The notes below the pieces were generated by a model, which did not search any database, had not been told where the DNA came from, and was given only the letters and a program-made list of their open reading frames with translations. This document shows positions 42,463 through 51,871 of a stretch of DNA of 64,000 bases, in pieces. This stretch comes from an uncultured Eubacteriaceae bacterium (GTDB lineage Bacteria; Bacillota; Clostridia; Lachnospirales; CAG-274). The stretch covers positions 62,001 to 126,000 of the forward strand of contig CAMMIW010000003.1 in the NCBI GenBank assembly GCA_946497035.1, in the 5' to 3' direction. Position numbers and translations under genes: made by a program. Within the stretch, counting starts at the first letter, position 1, and each line of letters starts with the position of its first letter.

Positions 42463-42744
42463 ATGTCTGAAGAAAAAAGAAATAAACATAACATAAACAT
42501 AATAGATAGGACAAACATAAAAATTACTGGTGTTTTAGATGTTATATCGTTTGATGAGGAAATGATTGTTTCTGAAACAGAGCTTGGAGTTTTAATATTA
42601 AAAGGGCTTAATTTTCATATTAATAAATTAAATTTAGACAGTGGAGATTTAGAAGTAGATGGAGAAATATATAGCCTAATATATGAAGATAAATCTTCTT
42701 ATGGTAAGCCTGCTAGTGGTATATTAAGCAAAATATTTAAATAA
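42463..42744 (+). CDS. yabP: Sporulation protein YabP
   Basis: A 93-residue protein of the YabP/YqfC family, needed for spore cortex or coat formation in Bacillus and expressed in the mother cell. The pattern NIIDRTNIKITGVLDVISFDEEMIV and the LGVLILKGLNFHINKLNLDSGDLEVDG segment match the family. GGAGGGTATAA precedes the ATG but is locked in a hairpin in read-through RNA. The next genes are yabQ and divIC, as in Bacillus. Confidence 0.93.
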   Translation: MSEEKRNKHNINIIDRTNIKITGVLDVISFDEEMIVSETELGVLILKGLNFHINKLNLDSGDLEVDGEIYSLIYEDKSSYGKPASGILSKIFK

Positions 42745-42753
42745 GGGTTTATT

Positions 42754-43281
42754 TTGTTAATTTTATCTATATCATATCAATTAAAAATATTTTTAATATC
42801 ACTACTTATAGGGTTAATGTTAGGCTTTTTTTATGATTTTCTTAAAATTTTTAGAAAATATATTGTACATAATAATATTGTTGTTAATATAGAAGATGTT
42901 ATATATTGGATATTTATGTCTATTGTTATATTTTTAATACTATTATATCAAAATAATGGTGAGATTAGAATATTTTTTATAATAGGCATATTTACAAGTA
43001 TGATTTTATATAACTTTTTAATAAGTCCTATTTTTTTGAAAATATCTACTAAAATTATAAATACTATTTTAAAAATAATACTTTTTATTTTTAGGGCAAT
43101 ATGTATGCCTTTTTTAATTATTTTTAACATATTTTATAAACCTACAAAATTAGCCTTAAATATGTTAAAAAAACTGTTGCAAAAAAATAAATTTTATGCC
43201 ACAATATATAATAACATTAATAAATTTAAAAAGGTTAATTTTAAAAGGAGACAAAAGAAAAATGAAACAGATAGAAAATAA
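42754..43281 (+). CDS. yabQ: Spore cortex protein YabQ
   Basis: A 175-residue multi-pass membrane protein required for cortex synthesis. The N-terminal region SISYQLKIFLISLLIGLMLGFFYDFLKIFRK is the conserved YabQ motif; three or four more hydrophobic segments follow, and the C-terminal 40 residues are basic. The start is TTG (42754), behind AAGGG at the end of yabP; no ATG gives the conserved N-terminus. It overlaps divIC by 20 bases. Confidence 0.9.
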   Translation: MLILSISYQLKIFLISLLIGLMLGFFYDFLKIFRKYIVHNNIVVNIEDVIYWIFMSIVIFLILLYQNNGEIRIFFIIGIFTSMILYNFLISPIFLKISTKIINTILKIILFIFRAICMPFLIIFNIFYKPTKLALNMLKKLLQKNKFYATIYNNINKFKKVNFKRRQKKNETDRK

Positions 43282-43558
43282 AAAAAAATCTTCTAAGTTT
43301 AATAAGCTTTATTTTATTACTATGTTTTTCATTGTTTTAAGCTTTTCTTCTTATCTTTTTTACAAATATGATAATTTGATGGAATATAACGAAAAAATAC
43401 AACAGTTAAATGAAGAGATAGATGCGGCAAATAAAAAAAATGAAGATCTAAAATATCAAACAGAATATAAAAATAGTAACGAATATATCGAAAAAATAGC
43501 AAGAGATAAATTAGGTATGGTAAAAAATAATGAAATAATATTTTATGATAATAACTAA
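43262..43558 (+). CDS. divIC: Septum formation initiator DivIC/FtsB
   Basis: A 98-residue bitopic cell-division protein. A basic N-terminus (residues 1-14), one membrane helix (LYFITMFFIVLSFSSYLFY), a coiled coil (NEKIQQLNEEIDAANKKNEDL) and the C-terminal YIEKIARDKLGMVKNNEIIF box are the FtsB/DivIC pattern. AAGGAGAC lies about 10 bases before the ATG. The open frame upstream of it belongs to overlap with yabQ. Confidence 0.92.
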   Translation: MKQIENKKKSSKFNKLYFITMFFIVLSFSSYLFYKYDNLMEYNEKIQQLNEEIDAANKKNEDLKYQTEYKNSNEYIEKIARDKLGMVKNNEIIFYDNN

Positions 43559-43583
43559 AAATACTTTAAGATAAGGTGATATT

Positions 43584-44006
43584 ATGATAACAAATAATTT
43601 TAATTCTAACATAAATAAAAATAATTATATTTATAATAATTATAATAAAAAAGCTAATAATAAAGAAGAATGTGAAACTTGTGAAAATAGAAAATATAAA
43701 GATGGATCTGATGATGCTGGCGTTTCTTTTAAAACTGCAACAAAATTATCACCTGCTGCTGCTAGCCAGGCTGTGTATATGCACGAACAAGAACACGTTA
43801 ACCACGAAAGAGCAAAAGCTGCAAAAGAAGGTAGAGAGATTGTTTCTCAAACAGTTACTATAAAAACTTCCACTTGCCCAGAATGTGGCACTCCATATGT
43901 ATCTGGTGGCCAAACAAAAACTATTACAAAAGCTGCCCCAGAAAAAGAAACATTAAATTTAGATGACGAAGCAAGAAGAGGACAATTTATAGATAAATTT
44001 ATATAA
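43584..44006 (+). CDS. Small HExxH protein with two CxxC pairs, possible metalloprotease
   Basis: A 140-residue protein I know only as a conserved Firmicute hypothetical with SprA-like features. After an Asn-rich, probably disordered N-terminus (residues 1-30) comes CETCENRKYKDGSDDAGVSF (CxxC near 33), then YMHEQEHVNHERAKAAKEGR with HEQEH (HExxH, near 68), and a second CPECGTPYVSGG (CxxC near 98). The set looks like a minimal zinc hydrolase with a zinc ribbon. It follows divIC and has an AAGGTGATATT site. Function unknown. Confidence 0.65.
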   Translation: MITNNFNSNINKNNYIYNNYNKKANNKEECETCENRKYKDGSDDAGVSFKTATKLSPAAASQAVYMHEQEHVNHERAKAAKEGREIVSQTVTIKTSTCPECGTPYVSGGQTKTITKAAPEKETLNLDDEARRGQFIDKFI

Positions 44007-44051
44007 TTTTTTAAAGTTTTTTATAACCACCTTTAATATAACCTTTTTAAT

Positions 44052-44098
44052 ATTAAAATAAACAGGTATAAATTTTAACCATACCTGTTTATTTTAAT
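44052..44098. terminator. Convergent terminator after the HExxH gene
   Basis: Perfect 18-bp arms ATTAAAATAAACAGGTAT and ATACCTGTTTATTTTAAT with an 11-base loop. Confidence 0.75.
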
Positions 44099-44188
44099 AT
44101 TTTCTATAATAGAATAGATTAATAAAATTGTTACTGTTATCTTCTCTTTACCATTAAACCATGATAAATTAAAAAGAAATATTTTATA

Positions 44189-47100
44189 TTAAATAACTTT
44201 ATTAAAATTATTTTCTAAATCTTTAAATTTTTGCTCTATATTTAATATATCATCTTGGTTAAATATATTTTTCTCACTATCCAAGCTATATGTAACTTTA
44301 TCTGGATATATTTCAAATTTATTTAAGATGCTTAAAATATCTTCTTCATATTTTTCCATATTATTGTTAGGGCTTGTAATAATATTAGCTAATGTACCAT
44401 TATTGCCAACTTTAACATAAGTTTCTATTAAATCATTGTTACTATTTTCAAAATTTAAATATAAGCTTAAGTTTTTATCATTTAAAGCTGTATCATTTAA
44501 TACATACATATTAAGCTCTTTAACTTTACCATTAGATAATGTCATAGGTAATGTATATATACCATTTTTCATATTATTGTTATCTTGTATAAAATTAACG
44601 TTAGATTTTACATTTTTATTTTTTAAAATCATATATTTAATATCATCTAAATCGTCTAAATTTAATATATCATCAAAAACTTCTTCAGTTTCTTTGCTTA
44701 ATTGATCTACCGTTTTTATACAATCTTCTTTTGTAATATTATCATCTTCTATGTTTAATATGCTTTCACCAAAAGTTATATTTCTTTTTGCAAGTTCTTC
44801 TTTAAAATCATCTATAGATTTAGTCGGTTTTATATTTTCTTTAATAATATTTTCCATCACTTGAATATTATTAAGAGTAATAGGTATATTATTTTTTATA
44901 AGATAGTTAATAGTATCATTGCTTACATTTTCTAAGTTTTGTATATTTTTAATTAAATTTTCTTTTGTTTCTGTAGAAATAGTTTGTTTGTTACTATCTT
45001 TTAAATTTTGTAAAACATTTTCTAAATTATCGTTAAAATCTATATTTTTAATATTTTCAGGGCTTGTATAATTTAAAAGTTGGTTTAAAATAAGCTTGTT
45101 ATAATCTTCATTAGCTTTTTCTATACCTGTTTGTATAGATTTAGTAATGTTATTATTTGGTATAATATTTTCAGTAGCTCCTTGCATATCATCTACTTTT
45201 TTATCAAAATCTATATTTCTTCTATGTTTCTCTGCTATTTTAGATGCTTGCAAAAGGTTAGAAAAAGTAATGTTTTTTTCAGATTTTAAAATATTTCCTA
45301 TAGCAACACTATCCCCTTTTTCAACGGTATTTAACATTCTATAAACAGAAACTATAGCTTCTCTTTCTTCTTTAGATAGTTTATTGTCTTTGTCTATTTC
45401 TAAAATTTGTTCTGCTATTTTTTCTCTAGAAGTTTGGCCAAAGCTATTATTATCTATATAATCTATTACATCATTTATATTTTTATCCATAGGGTTAAAA
45501 TTATCTTTTAACATTTTAGCCACTGTCAAAGGGTGTAAATTATTGGCTACATAGTCTATTTTTTTATCTATTAATTTTACATTTAATATATTTTCTTCAG
45601 AAAAGTCCATATTATTAATTGAAAGTATTTTAAGGGCTTTTATGTTAGCCTCATTAGGCTCAAATCCATTTTGTTCTAATAGCTGTTTAAAATTGTCTTT
45701 TAACTTATTTATATTATCACCAAAAGCTTTATTAGGTAGAGTTTTAAAAGTTTCAAAATCTTCCATAATATTTTTAGCTTTAAGACTTTTATTTATGCCT
45801 GATAAAGAAAAATCTACCTTTTCTTCTACAATATCTTTAAATGTATTATGTACTAAATTTGGGTATATATTTTGTATAGTAGATACTACAGTTTTTATAT
45901 TATTAATATTTTCTTGTGTAGCGGCCACTTTGTTTAGCTCTAAATATTTTTTATAGTTTTCTTGCTCTATATTTTCAAGATGGCTTATAACTTCTTGCAA
46001 AGGCTTTGTATCTATATTTATCCCTTTGTCATATAAAGAATACATAGCCTCGCTTGTTAGTTTTAATTGTATTTTATAAAGGTTTATTTTTTCAGATATA
46101 GCCTCTTGTGATGGATTAATACTTTCAACGTTAATATTTTCATAATTGTTAGATATATTTTTAAGGTTTATTTTTATTTTATTATCAATAAGATGTTGTA
46201 TATGTTCAGGTAAAATTTTAGGTAATATTTCTTTATATTTAGCATAATCTTGCTCTATATTTTTGTTGTCAAATATTTGTATGTTTAAAGGGTTTTCATT
46301 TTTTAAAATATTTTTAACCACTTTTTGTAAAATTTCTTCTATATTTATATTTTCAGATATATTTTGCAATTTATTATATTTTTCAAAATTTTCTAAAGAT
46401 ATATCTATTTCATTTTTTATAAAATCTTTTGCAATAGAAATATTTTCATCATTAATATCTATGTTATTTTGTTTTAATATATTTTCTATTTGGCTATCTA
46501 AATTTTCTATATTATCAATATCAACCTTTTGAGAATTAGAAAATTTTTTAAATTTGTATGTATATAAATCTTGTAAAGTAGCTTTATCCCCTTTTTTTAT
46601 AACATTTAAGGCTACATCTTTGTCTAAATTTTCTATACCATTTATTTTATCATTAATATTTTTTAATGTTGATAAATTTTTATCTGTTTTTGGTAATCCT
46701 GCATTAGATAAAACACTTTCAAATCTAAAAATGGCCTCTTCATCTACCCCATTCATATTTAAGTCCATTTTCATATATTTTTCTTTTTCTTCTTTAAGCT
46801 CTTTTAAAGTTTTATTTTCTAAAGTATCTTTACCTTCAACATCTTGGCCTAAGCTTTCGCCTAAATAATCGCTAAAAGTCATCATATCTAAATTTTTAGG
46901 ATTTATACCGCTATTAACAAATTTTTGTAAATCTTCTTTTGTGGTAGTGTTAGATATGTGAGATAATTTACTTTTAACTTGGTTTTTATATAAAATATCT
47001 TCTTGTATAGATGGTTGGCTACTTTTATCAATAAATTTTTTATACTGTTGTTGAACGTTATCTACTTCTGCAAAATTAGCCACTTTAGCCTTTGGAGCTT

Positions 47101-47455
47101 CTTGCAACTTTTCTTCTATAAAATTATCTAAAGAGCGTATTCGTCTAGCTCTTACTTTTGGTTGTTCGTCTTCTACTAATACATCTTCTGTAGGTTGTTC
47201 GTCTTTTGTTTCTATTATTTGCTTTAATGTGTTTTTATCGTCTTCAACTTTAAAATAAATAGTATCTCCCACATTACCTTGTATTTTATCTTTTTCCACA
47301 TTTATAAAAAACTTATTTTCTATATCAATAGTATATTTATTATCTTTATCAGATTTAATGTAACCTTTTAAAATATCTCCTTGTTTAAAATTAAAATTTT
47401 TATTATGTATATTATTTATATTAAAACTTTTTACATTCATTTTATCTATATTCAT
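44189..47455 (-). CDS. Large (1088-residue) helical-repeat protein, possibly DUF6240/FliK-like
   Basis: I cannot assign a function. Residues about 20-80 look like a small beta-barrel (GDILKGYIKSDKDNKYTIDI, VGDTIYFKVEDD). Residues about 170-950 are helical and contain a recurring pattern of the form GxxxxxxNIxxLKxLxxNxIxxxxENI: examples are NAGLPKTDKNLSTLKNIND, QNNIDINDENISIAKDFIKN, QNGFEPNEANIKALKILSIN and KNNIPITLNNIQVMENIIKE. The block VYRMLNTVEKGDSVAIGNIL and the general plan recall Lachnospiraceae proteins labelled DUF6240. The last 120 residues (TLPMTLSNGKVKELNMYVL then NLSLYLNFENSN) have the alternating beta/alpha look of the FliK hook-length C-terminal domain. No signal peptide or membrane helix. 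No flagellar genes are adjacent. Confidence 0.6.
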   Translation of the reverse strand: MNIDKMNVKSFNINNIHNKNFNFKQGDILKGYIKSDKDNKYTIDIENKFFINVEKDKIQGNVGDTIYFKVEDDKNTLKQIIETKDEQPTEDVLVEDEQPKVRARRIRSLDNFIEEKLQEAPKAKVANFAEVDNVQQQYKKFIDKSSQPSIQEDILYKNQVKSKLSHISNTTTKEDLQKFVNSGINPKNLDMMTFSDYLGESLGQDVEGKDTLENKTLKELKEEKEKYMKMDLNMNGVDEEAIFRFESVLSNAGLPKTDKNLSTLKNINDKINGIENLDKDVALNVIKKGDKATLQDLYTYKFKKFSNSQKVDIDNIENLDSQIENILKQNNIDINDENISIAKDFIKNEIDISLENFEKYNKLQNISENINIEEILQKVVKNILKNENPLNIQIFDNKNIEQDYAKYKEILPKILPEHIQHLIDNKIKINLKNISNNYENINVESINPSQEAISEKINLYKIQLKLTSEAMYSLYDKGINIDTKPLQEVISHLENIEQENYKKYLELNKVAATQENINNIKTVVSTIQNIYPNLVHNTFKDIVEEKVDFSLSGINKSLKAKNIMEDFETFKTLPNKAFGDNINKLKDNFKQLLEQNGFEPNEANIKALKILSINNMDFSEENILNVKLIDKKIDYVANNLHPLTVAKMLKDNFNPMDKNINDVIDYIDNNSFGQTSREKIAEQILEIDKDNKLSKEEREAIVSVYRMLNTVEKGDSVAIGNILKSEKNITFSNLLQASKIAEKHRRNIDFDKKVDDMQGATENIIPNNNITKSIQTGIEKANEDYNKLILNQLLNYTSPENIKNIDFNDNLENVLQNLKDSNKQTISTETKENLIKNIQNLENVSNDTINYLIKNNIPITLNNIQVMENIIKENIKPTKSIDDFKEELAKRNITFGESILNIEDDNITKEDCIKTVDQLSKETEEVFDDILNLDDLDDIKYMILKNKNVKSNVNFIQDNNNMKNGIYTLPMTLSNGKVKELNMYVLNDTALNDKNLSLYLNFENSNNDLIETYVKVGNNGTLANIITSPNNNMEKYEEDILSILNKFEIYPDKVTYSLDSEKNIFNQDDILNIEQKFKDLENNFNKVI

Positions 47456-47632
47456 AATTTCACCTCTAAATATTTATCGGCAGTTACTATTAATTTAATT
47501 AGGTTCTATAATAAATGTTGTGTTAATATTATAAGATTGATAAAACTACATTATTGTCAAAAAGAGACTATGGAGGATATTAATTTTAAACCTTGTCCTT
47601 TCTATTAAACAGTAATAATTGAAAAATAACCT

Positions 47633-49150
47633 TTAATTATTATAAAAATATAAAAAAATTAAATTTTCAATTTCTTCCAATGCATCTTTTAACTGATTTT
47701 TATCAAGATCTAAAATATCTATAGCAGCTTGTTCAGGTTTATTTATATTAGGCTTATCTGTTATTTTTATCCTAAGGTTACCGTTTAAATAATTAAATAA
47801 AGGTAGCTTTAAATAAAAGTCTAAATTTTCACCAGGTTCAAACTCGTTAATTTCACCACTAATACTAATCATATTATCTATATCAGATATTGTAAAAGTT
47901 TTATCAAGTTTATTATAATAAATAGATACACCAATATAATTATATTTATCTTCTATGCTAAGTGAAAAGTTTAAATCTTCATCTGTATTGTCCTCTGTTG
48001 TTGATATTTTTAAAATTTTTTTATTATGATTAAAAATAGTATATGATGCATTGTTTAAAGGTACTTGGCCACCATTAGTTTTATATTCTATAAAAAATTC
48101 TGCGCCAGATTCTTTTGTATCAAAAAGATCCCACAAATAAATTTTACTATTTGCAATAAAATCGTTATAAATGTAAAAATCAGCAGATATATAGTTTGAT
48201 TCAGGATTATATTGTTGAAAATATATATTTATTTCATCTTTTGCATCTTGCATCATATAATTAAAATCTTCTTCTGCTTGTTCTACACTAGTATATAAAG
48301 TGTCATAATTAGTTAAAAATAATGTTAATATATAATATTCTTTTAATGTTTCATTTTCTTCTAACATAGTGAAAAAAAGATCATTTAATTCTAATATTTC
48401 ATCAACCTTTATATTAAACCTATAACCTTCTAATTTTACATTTTCATCATTAATATATTGCTTTATAGGTGGTAAATTAACATAATCTATATTTTTTAAA
48501 TAACTAACTATTTTATTAGTTATTGTTTTATAAAAATTATCTAATTCTTTAGAATATGTATGAAAATTTACAAAATAAATTTTTAATATTTTTAAATATA
48601 ACTTTTCTTCTTCGGTTAAATTTTTATTTTCCAATAAATAACTAAACTTATTTTCTAATTTTTTATAATTAAGCTTATATAAATTATTTGATAAAATATT
48701 AGAAGATATATAAAAATTTGATCTATCTAAAAAAATATCTAATATTTGTTTTTGAAACATAGTAACATTTATTGCTTTTTCGCCTTTGTCATTAGAGTTA
48801 ATATTAAGGTTAAAATCTAAGTCTAAATTATTTTCATAAAAATCTAAATCTACACTATAATTTTGAAATTTAAACATATTATAATAATCAATAATACCAA
48901 AAATTTCATTTAACTGTTGTTTACTTAAATTTATAGTATTTTTTAAACATACCATAACTTTAGCTGGTGGATATTCTGAAGAATTATTAAATATTTTTAC
49001 ACCAAAAAATAATGCCAATATAGTAATAATTATTATACAAATTAATTTGATTTTCCTTTTTTTAGGAGCTTTAGTATTTATAATATTTGTAAGTGGTACA
49101 GAATTTATGTCATCATTAGTTTCTTTTTTTTGGGGTTCTGCTTTTTTCAT
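47633..49150 (-). CDS. Unknown membrane-anchored protein
   Basis: A 505-residue protein with a roughly 35-residue cytosolic tail (many Lys, KKRKIK before the membrane), one membrane helix (LICIIIITILALFFGVKIF) and a large outside domain of about 450 residues without Cys pairs or catalytic motifs I recognise. The domain is Asn/Asp/Tyr-rich with alternating strands in the second half (INVTMFQKQILDIFLDR, NLDFYLKLPLFNYLNGNLRI), and could be a lipid- or wall-binding protein. It has AAGGAGGAG before the ATG. The 47456-47632 gap upstream of the previous gene has nothing evident. Confidence 0.6.
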   Translation of the reverse strand: MKKAEPQKKETNDDINSVPLTNIINTKAPKKRKIKLICIIIITILALFFGVKIFNNSSEYPPAKVMVCLKNTINLSKQQLNEIFGIIDYYNMFKFQNYSVDLDFYENNLDLDFNLNINSNDKGEKAINVTMFQKQILDIFLDRSNFYISSNILSNNLYKLNYKKLENKFSYLLENKNLTEEEKLYLKILKIYFVNFHTYSKELDNFYKTITNKIVSYLKNIDYVNLPPIKQYINDENVKLEGYRFNIKVDEILELNDLFFTMLEENETLKEYYILTLFLTNYDTLYTSVEQAEEDFNYMMQDAKDEINIYFQQYNPESNYISADFYIYNDFIANSKIYLWDLFDTKESGAEFFIEYKTNGGQVPLNNASYTIFNHNKKILKISTTEDNTDEDLNFSLSIEDKYNYIGVSIYYNKLDKTFTISDIDNMISISGEINEFEPGENLDFYLKLPLFNYLNGNLRIKITDKPNINKPEQAAIDILDLDKNQLKDALEEIENLIFLYFYNN

Positions 49151-49280
49151 AAAGCTCCTCCTTTAAATAATAAAAAGTTTTTATTTAAAAATATTACTAT
49201 AAATAAAATTAAATGTCAAATATAACAAATTATTGTAAAATACTAAGCTATTTTAATATAAAATATTTCGCATTGAAAGA

Positions 49281-49302
49281 CTGTAGACTTTCGTCTACAG
49301 CC
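49281..49302 (-). terminator. Terminator-like hairpin after the stalk-domain protein
   Basis: Arms GGCTGTAGAC and GTCTACAGTC (leftward reading, 10 bp with one G-T pair) around a GAAA tetraloop, ending at the stop of the gene at 49305. The T tract is weak. Another member of the TGTAGA/TCTACA hairpin family. Confidence 0.65.
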
Positions 49303-49304
49303 TA

Positions 49305-50243
49305 CTATATTGTATAAGATGATATTATTATATTTTCATTTATGTCTACAGCAAATAACATCTCTAAAATTTCACTAAAATAGGAAATTGGAACATAAGC
49401 TTTACCATTTTTTATCTCCGGTGCAAATTCTAATTGTCTTATAATTTTATTATTTTTATCAGAGTATCTGTTTTCACCTATAACAAGATATGAAGTAAAT
49501 TTACCATTTTTTAATACGGTTATAGCATTTTTATCTGGCTCCCAAGTCATAGTATATCCAAAATATTGTAAAGGATCTCTTAAAGGAACCATTTTTACAT
49601 TATATTGTGATTTTTTATAATAGGTTTCCTTGTTAATTTGATAGTTATTTAAGTTTTTATATGGTATTTCAAAAATTATATTGCCTTTTTGAGCAAAAGT
49701 AATACTACCCGCACCATAAACAACATAAACATTTTTATTTTTTATATAAAAAGGAGTAGACTCTGTAACCTTTTTATAAGTAACCCCCATATCAGAAGCT
49801 TTACTAGAAATAACCTTATTAGTATAATTTATACCATTAGCATTAAAATAGCTATTTATAGTAATATATTTATTATTTTTAGTATCTATATTAATGCTAT
49901 AAGGTGTTACTTCATTGTTATAAATATTTTTAAAATAAATCATTATTGATAATATGTTACCATCTTCTATAATATCATATGTTATCTCTATTTTATTTGT
50001 TGTTTTTTGAGAATATGAGGTTATTTTATTTCTTACTATAGTGTCTATTTTTTTATTTACATTGTTTTGAAATGATACATTTTTTAATCTAGATATAACC
50101 GGATATTCTCCATATATTATAATATTGTTTTTATTAATACTTATATTTTTAGGCATAATATTTATATCATCTGCATAAACAGGCTTTAATGTAAATGAAA
50201 AAAATAAAACAAAACTTAAAATCAAATTTAAAATTTTTTTCAT
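49305..50243 (-). CDS. Secreted DUF4163/RsiV-like protein with copper-amine-oxidase-type stalk domain
   Basis: A 312-residue exported protein. The signal peptide is clear (KKILNLILSFVLFFSFTLKPVYAD, cleavage after VYA). Residues about 30-190 resemble the DUF4163/DUF3298 pair of RsiV (DIIEDGNILSIMIYFKNIY, APFYIKNKNVYVVY-like, AGSITFAQKGNIIFEIPY). Residues about 215-310 form the copper amine oxidase N-terminal-like stalk domain (KMVPLRDPLQYFGYTMTWEP, GKAYVPISYFSEIL). Relatives are surface proteins that bind wall or lysozyme-like ligands; here no sigma factor adjoins, so a role in signalling is not supported. Confidence 0.8.
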   Translation of the reverse strand: MKKILNLILSFVLFFSFTLKPVYADDINIMPKNISINKNNIIIYGEYPVISRLKNVSFQNNVNKKIDTIVRNKITSYSQKTTNKIEITYDIIEDGNILSIMIYFKNIYNNEVTPYSINIDTKNNKYITINSYFNANGINYTNKVISSKASDMGVTYKKVTESTPFYIKNKNVYVVYGAGSITFAQKGNIIFEIPYKNLNNYQINKETYYKKSQYNVKMVPLRDPLQYFGYTMTWEPDKNAITVLKNGKFTSYLVIGENRYSDKNNKIIRQLEFAPEIKNGKAYVPISYFSEILEMLFAVDINENIIISSYTI

Positions 50244-50378
50244 TTTTTTGCTCCTTTAAAAATTATTATATATATATTATTACATTTTTTTATAAATAAT
50301 ACAATTACAATAATGTTACAAATTTATTATATTATTATTAAATGAATTAATAAATATTATATATAATAAATTTTAAAT

Positions 50379-51737
50379 TTAAGCTTTTTTACTTAATAAA
50401 CATACTGTTTCAATATGATAAGTTCTAGGAAACATATCCATCATCTCTATTTTATCAACGTTATAACCTTTTTCTATAAAAGCCTTTAAATCTTTAGCTA
50501 AAGAAGAAGCTTTACAAGATATATAAACTATAGTTTTAGAGTTAAAATTTGCTATTTTATCTATAGCTTTAGGGTTTATACCTTCTCTAGGAGGATCTAA
50601 AATAATTAAATCTGGCTTTATATTCAAATTTTCTACAACCTTATAAACATCTCCTGCTATAAAATCACAATTGTCAATATTATTAAGTCTAGCGTTAATT
50701 TTAGCAGCCTCTACCGCCTCTTCTACTATTTCTACCCCTATAACATTTTTAGCCTCCTTAGCTACTATTTGAGCTATTGTACCTGTGCCACAGTATAAAT
50801 CAAAAACATTTTGATTAGAAACTTGCCCAACAAATTTTTTAACAATACTATATAATTTTTCTGCACCTGCCGAATTTGTTTGAAAAAATGAAAATAAAGA
50901 TATTTTAAAATCTAAACCTAAAAGCTTTTCATAAAAATAATCATTACCATAAATAATATTCATATTATCTGCTTTAACAATATCTGCGGTGCTATCATTA
51001 ACTATGTGTATAAAACCTTTTATTTTCCCTTCTAATTTAAGGTTTAATAAAAGCTCTTTTAAAGGCTCTAAATCTATATTAAATTGGCTAGATGTTACTA
51101 AACCTATAATTATTTGTTTTGTAAAAAATGCCTGTCTAACTAACAAATGTCTAAGGCTACCTGTTTTTTTCATTCTGTGATAAAAAGTTTCATTAGTATT
51201 TTTAAAGTAATCTAAAACACATTTTAAAATTTTTCTAATATCTTCAGAAACAATTTTACAATCATAAGCATTAACAACTTCATAATAGCTATTTCTTTTT
51301 CTCATACCTAAAGATAGCTCTCCATCTAAACCTGTATCACCAAAAGAAAATTCCATTTTATTTCTATAACAATTTATATCGGGACTTTTATTAATACCTA
51401 AAAATTCAAAATTTTCTATACCTTCATTTTTTAAAATATTAAGCACATTATTTTTTTTAAATTCAATTTCTTTATCATAAGATATATTTTGATAAGTACA
51501 ACCACCACATAAACTAAAACAGCTACAATAAGGCTCTATTTCATAGGGTGCTTTTTCTAATATTTCAATTAATCTACCTTCATATTTTTGTTTTTTCTTT
51601 TTTACAAGGGCTTTAACTTTTTGCCCAGGTATAGTATTTTTTATATATATTTTATTATTATTAAATAAACCTACTCCCTTATTAGGAAATACTAAATCGT
51701 TTATAGTTACTACTTCTTCAATATATTTTTTAGCCAT
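50379..51737 (-). CDS. rlmD: 23S rRNA (uracil-C5)-methyltransferase RlmD-like
   Basis: A 452-residue SAM-dependent RNA methyltransferase. It has an N-terminal TRAM domain (about residues 1-60: VVTINDLVFPNKGVGLF ... GRLIEI), iron-sulfur cysteines in CSCFSLCGGC near 72, the FFQTNSAGAEKLY helix near 285, SAM motif I FDLYCGTGTIAQI near 310, the LDPPREG motif near 380 and a catalytic Cys in YISCKAS near 405. Firmicutes often have several such paralogues (RlmCD, TrmFO-independent), so U1939 against U747 specificity is uncertain. Confidence 0.88.
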   Translation of the reverse strand: MAKKYIEEVVTINDLVFPNKGVGLFNNNKIYIKNTIPGQKVKALVKKKKQKYEGRLIEILEKAPYEIEPYCSCFSLCGGCTYQNISYDKEIEFKKNNVLNILKNEGIENFEFLGINKSPDINCYRNKMEFSFGDTGLDGELSLGMRKRNSYYEVVNAYDCKIVSEDIRKILKCVLDYFKNTNETFYHRMKKTGSLRHLLVRQAFFTKQIIIGLVTSSQFNIDLEPLKELLLNLKLEGKIKGFIHIVNDSTADIVKADNMNIIYGNDYFYEKLLGLDFKISLFSFFQTNSAGAEKLYSIVKKFVGQVSNQNVFDLYCGTGTIAQIVAKEAKNVIGVEIVEEAVEAAKINARLNNIDNCDFIAGDVYKVVENLNIKPDLIILDPPREGINPKAIDKIANFNSKTIVYISCKASSLAKDLKAFIEKGYNVDKIEMMDMFPRTYHIETVCLLSKKA

Positions 51738-51777
51738 AAAATTCTCCTTTTATATATCATAATAAATATAAAACTTT

Positions 51778-51869
51778 AAAAAGACTTTATTTTAATAAAC
51801 ATTGTTTATATTATATATTTAAATTAAAATATATTCAATATAAAAATGAAAATAAAATAAAGTCTTTTT
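51778..51869 (-). terminator. Terminator with very long arms and large loop after mnmA
   Basis: Perfect 17-bp arms AAAAAGACTTTATTTTA (51778-51794) and TAAAATAAAGTCTTTTT (51853-51869) enclose 58 AT-rich bases that can fold further. It begins two bases after the mnmA stop, and the 3' side in the leftward direction ends in a T run. Confidence 0.75.
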
Positions 51870-51871
51870 TA

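Noticed and set aside
44436..46868. Several plus-strand ORFs opposite the 1088-residue gene
   Set aside because: They are reverse-strand shadows of an AT-rich, helical coding sequence, with no starts or ribosome binding sites of their own.
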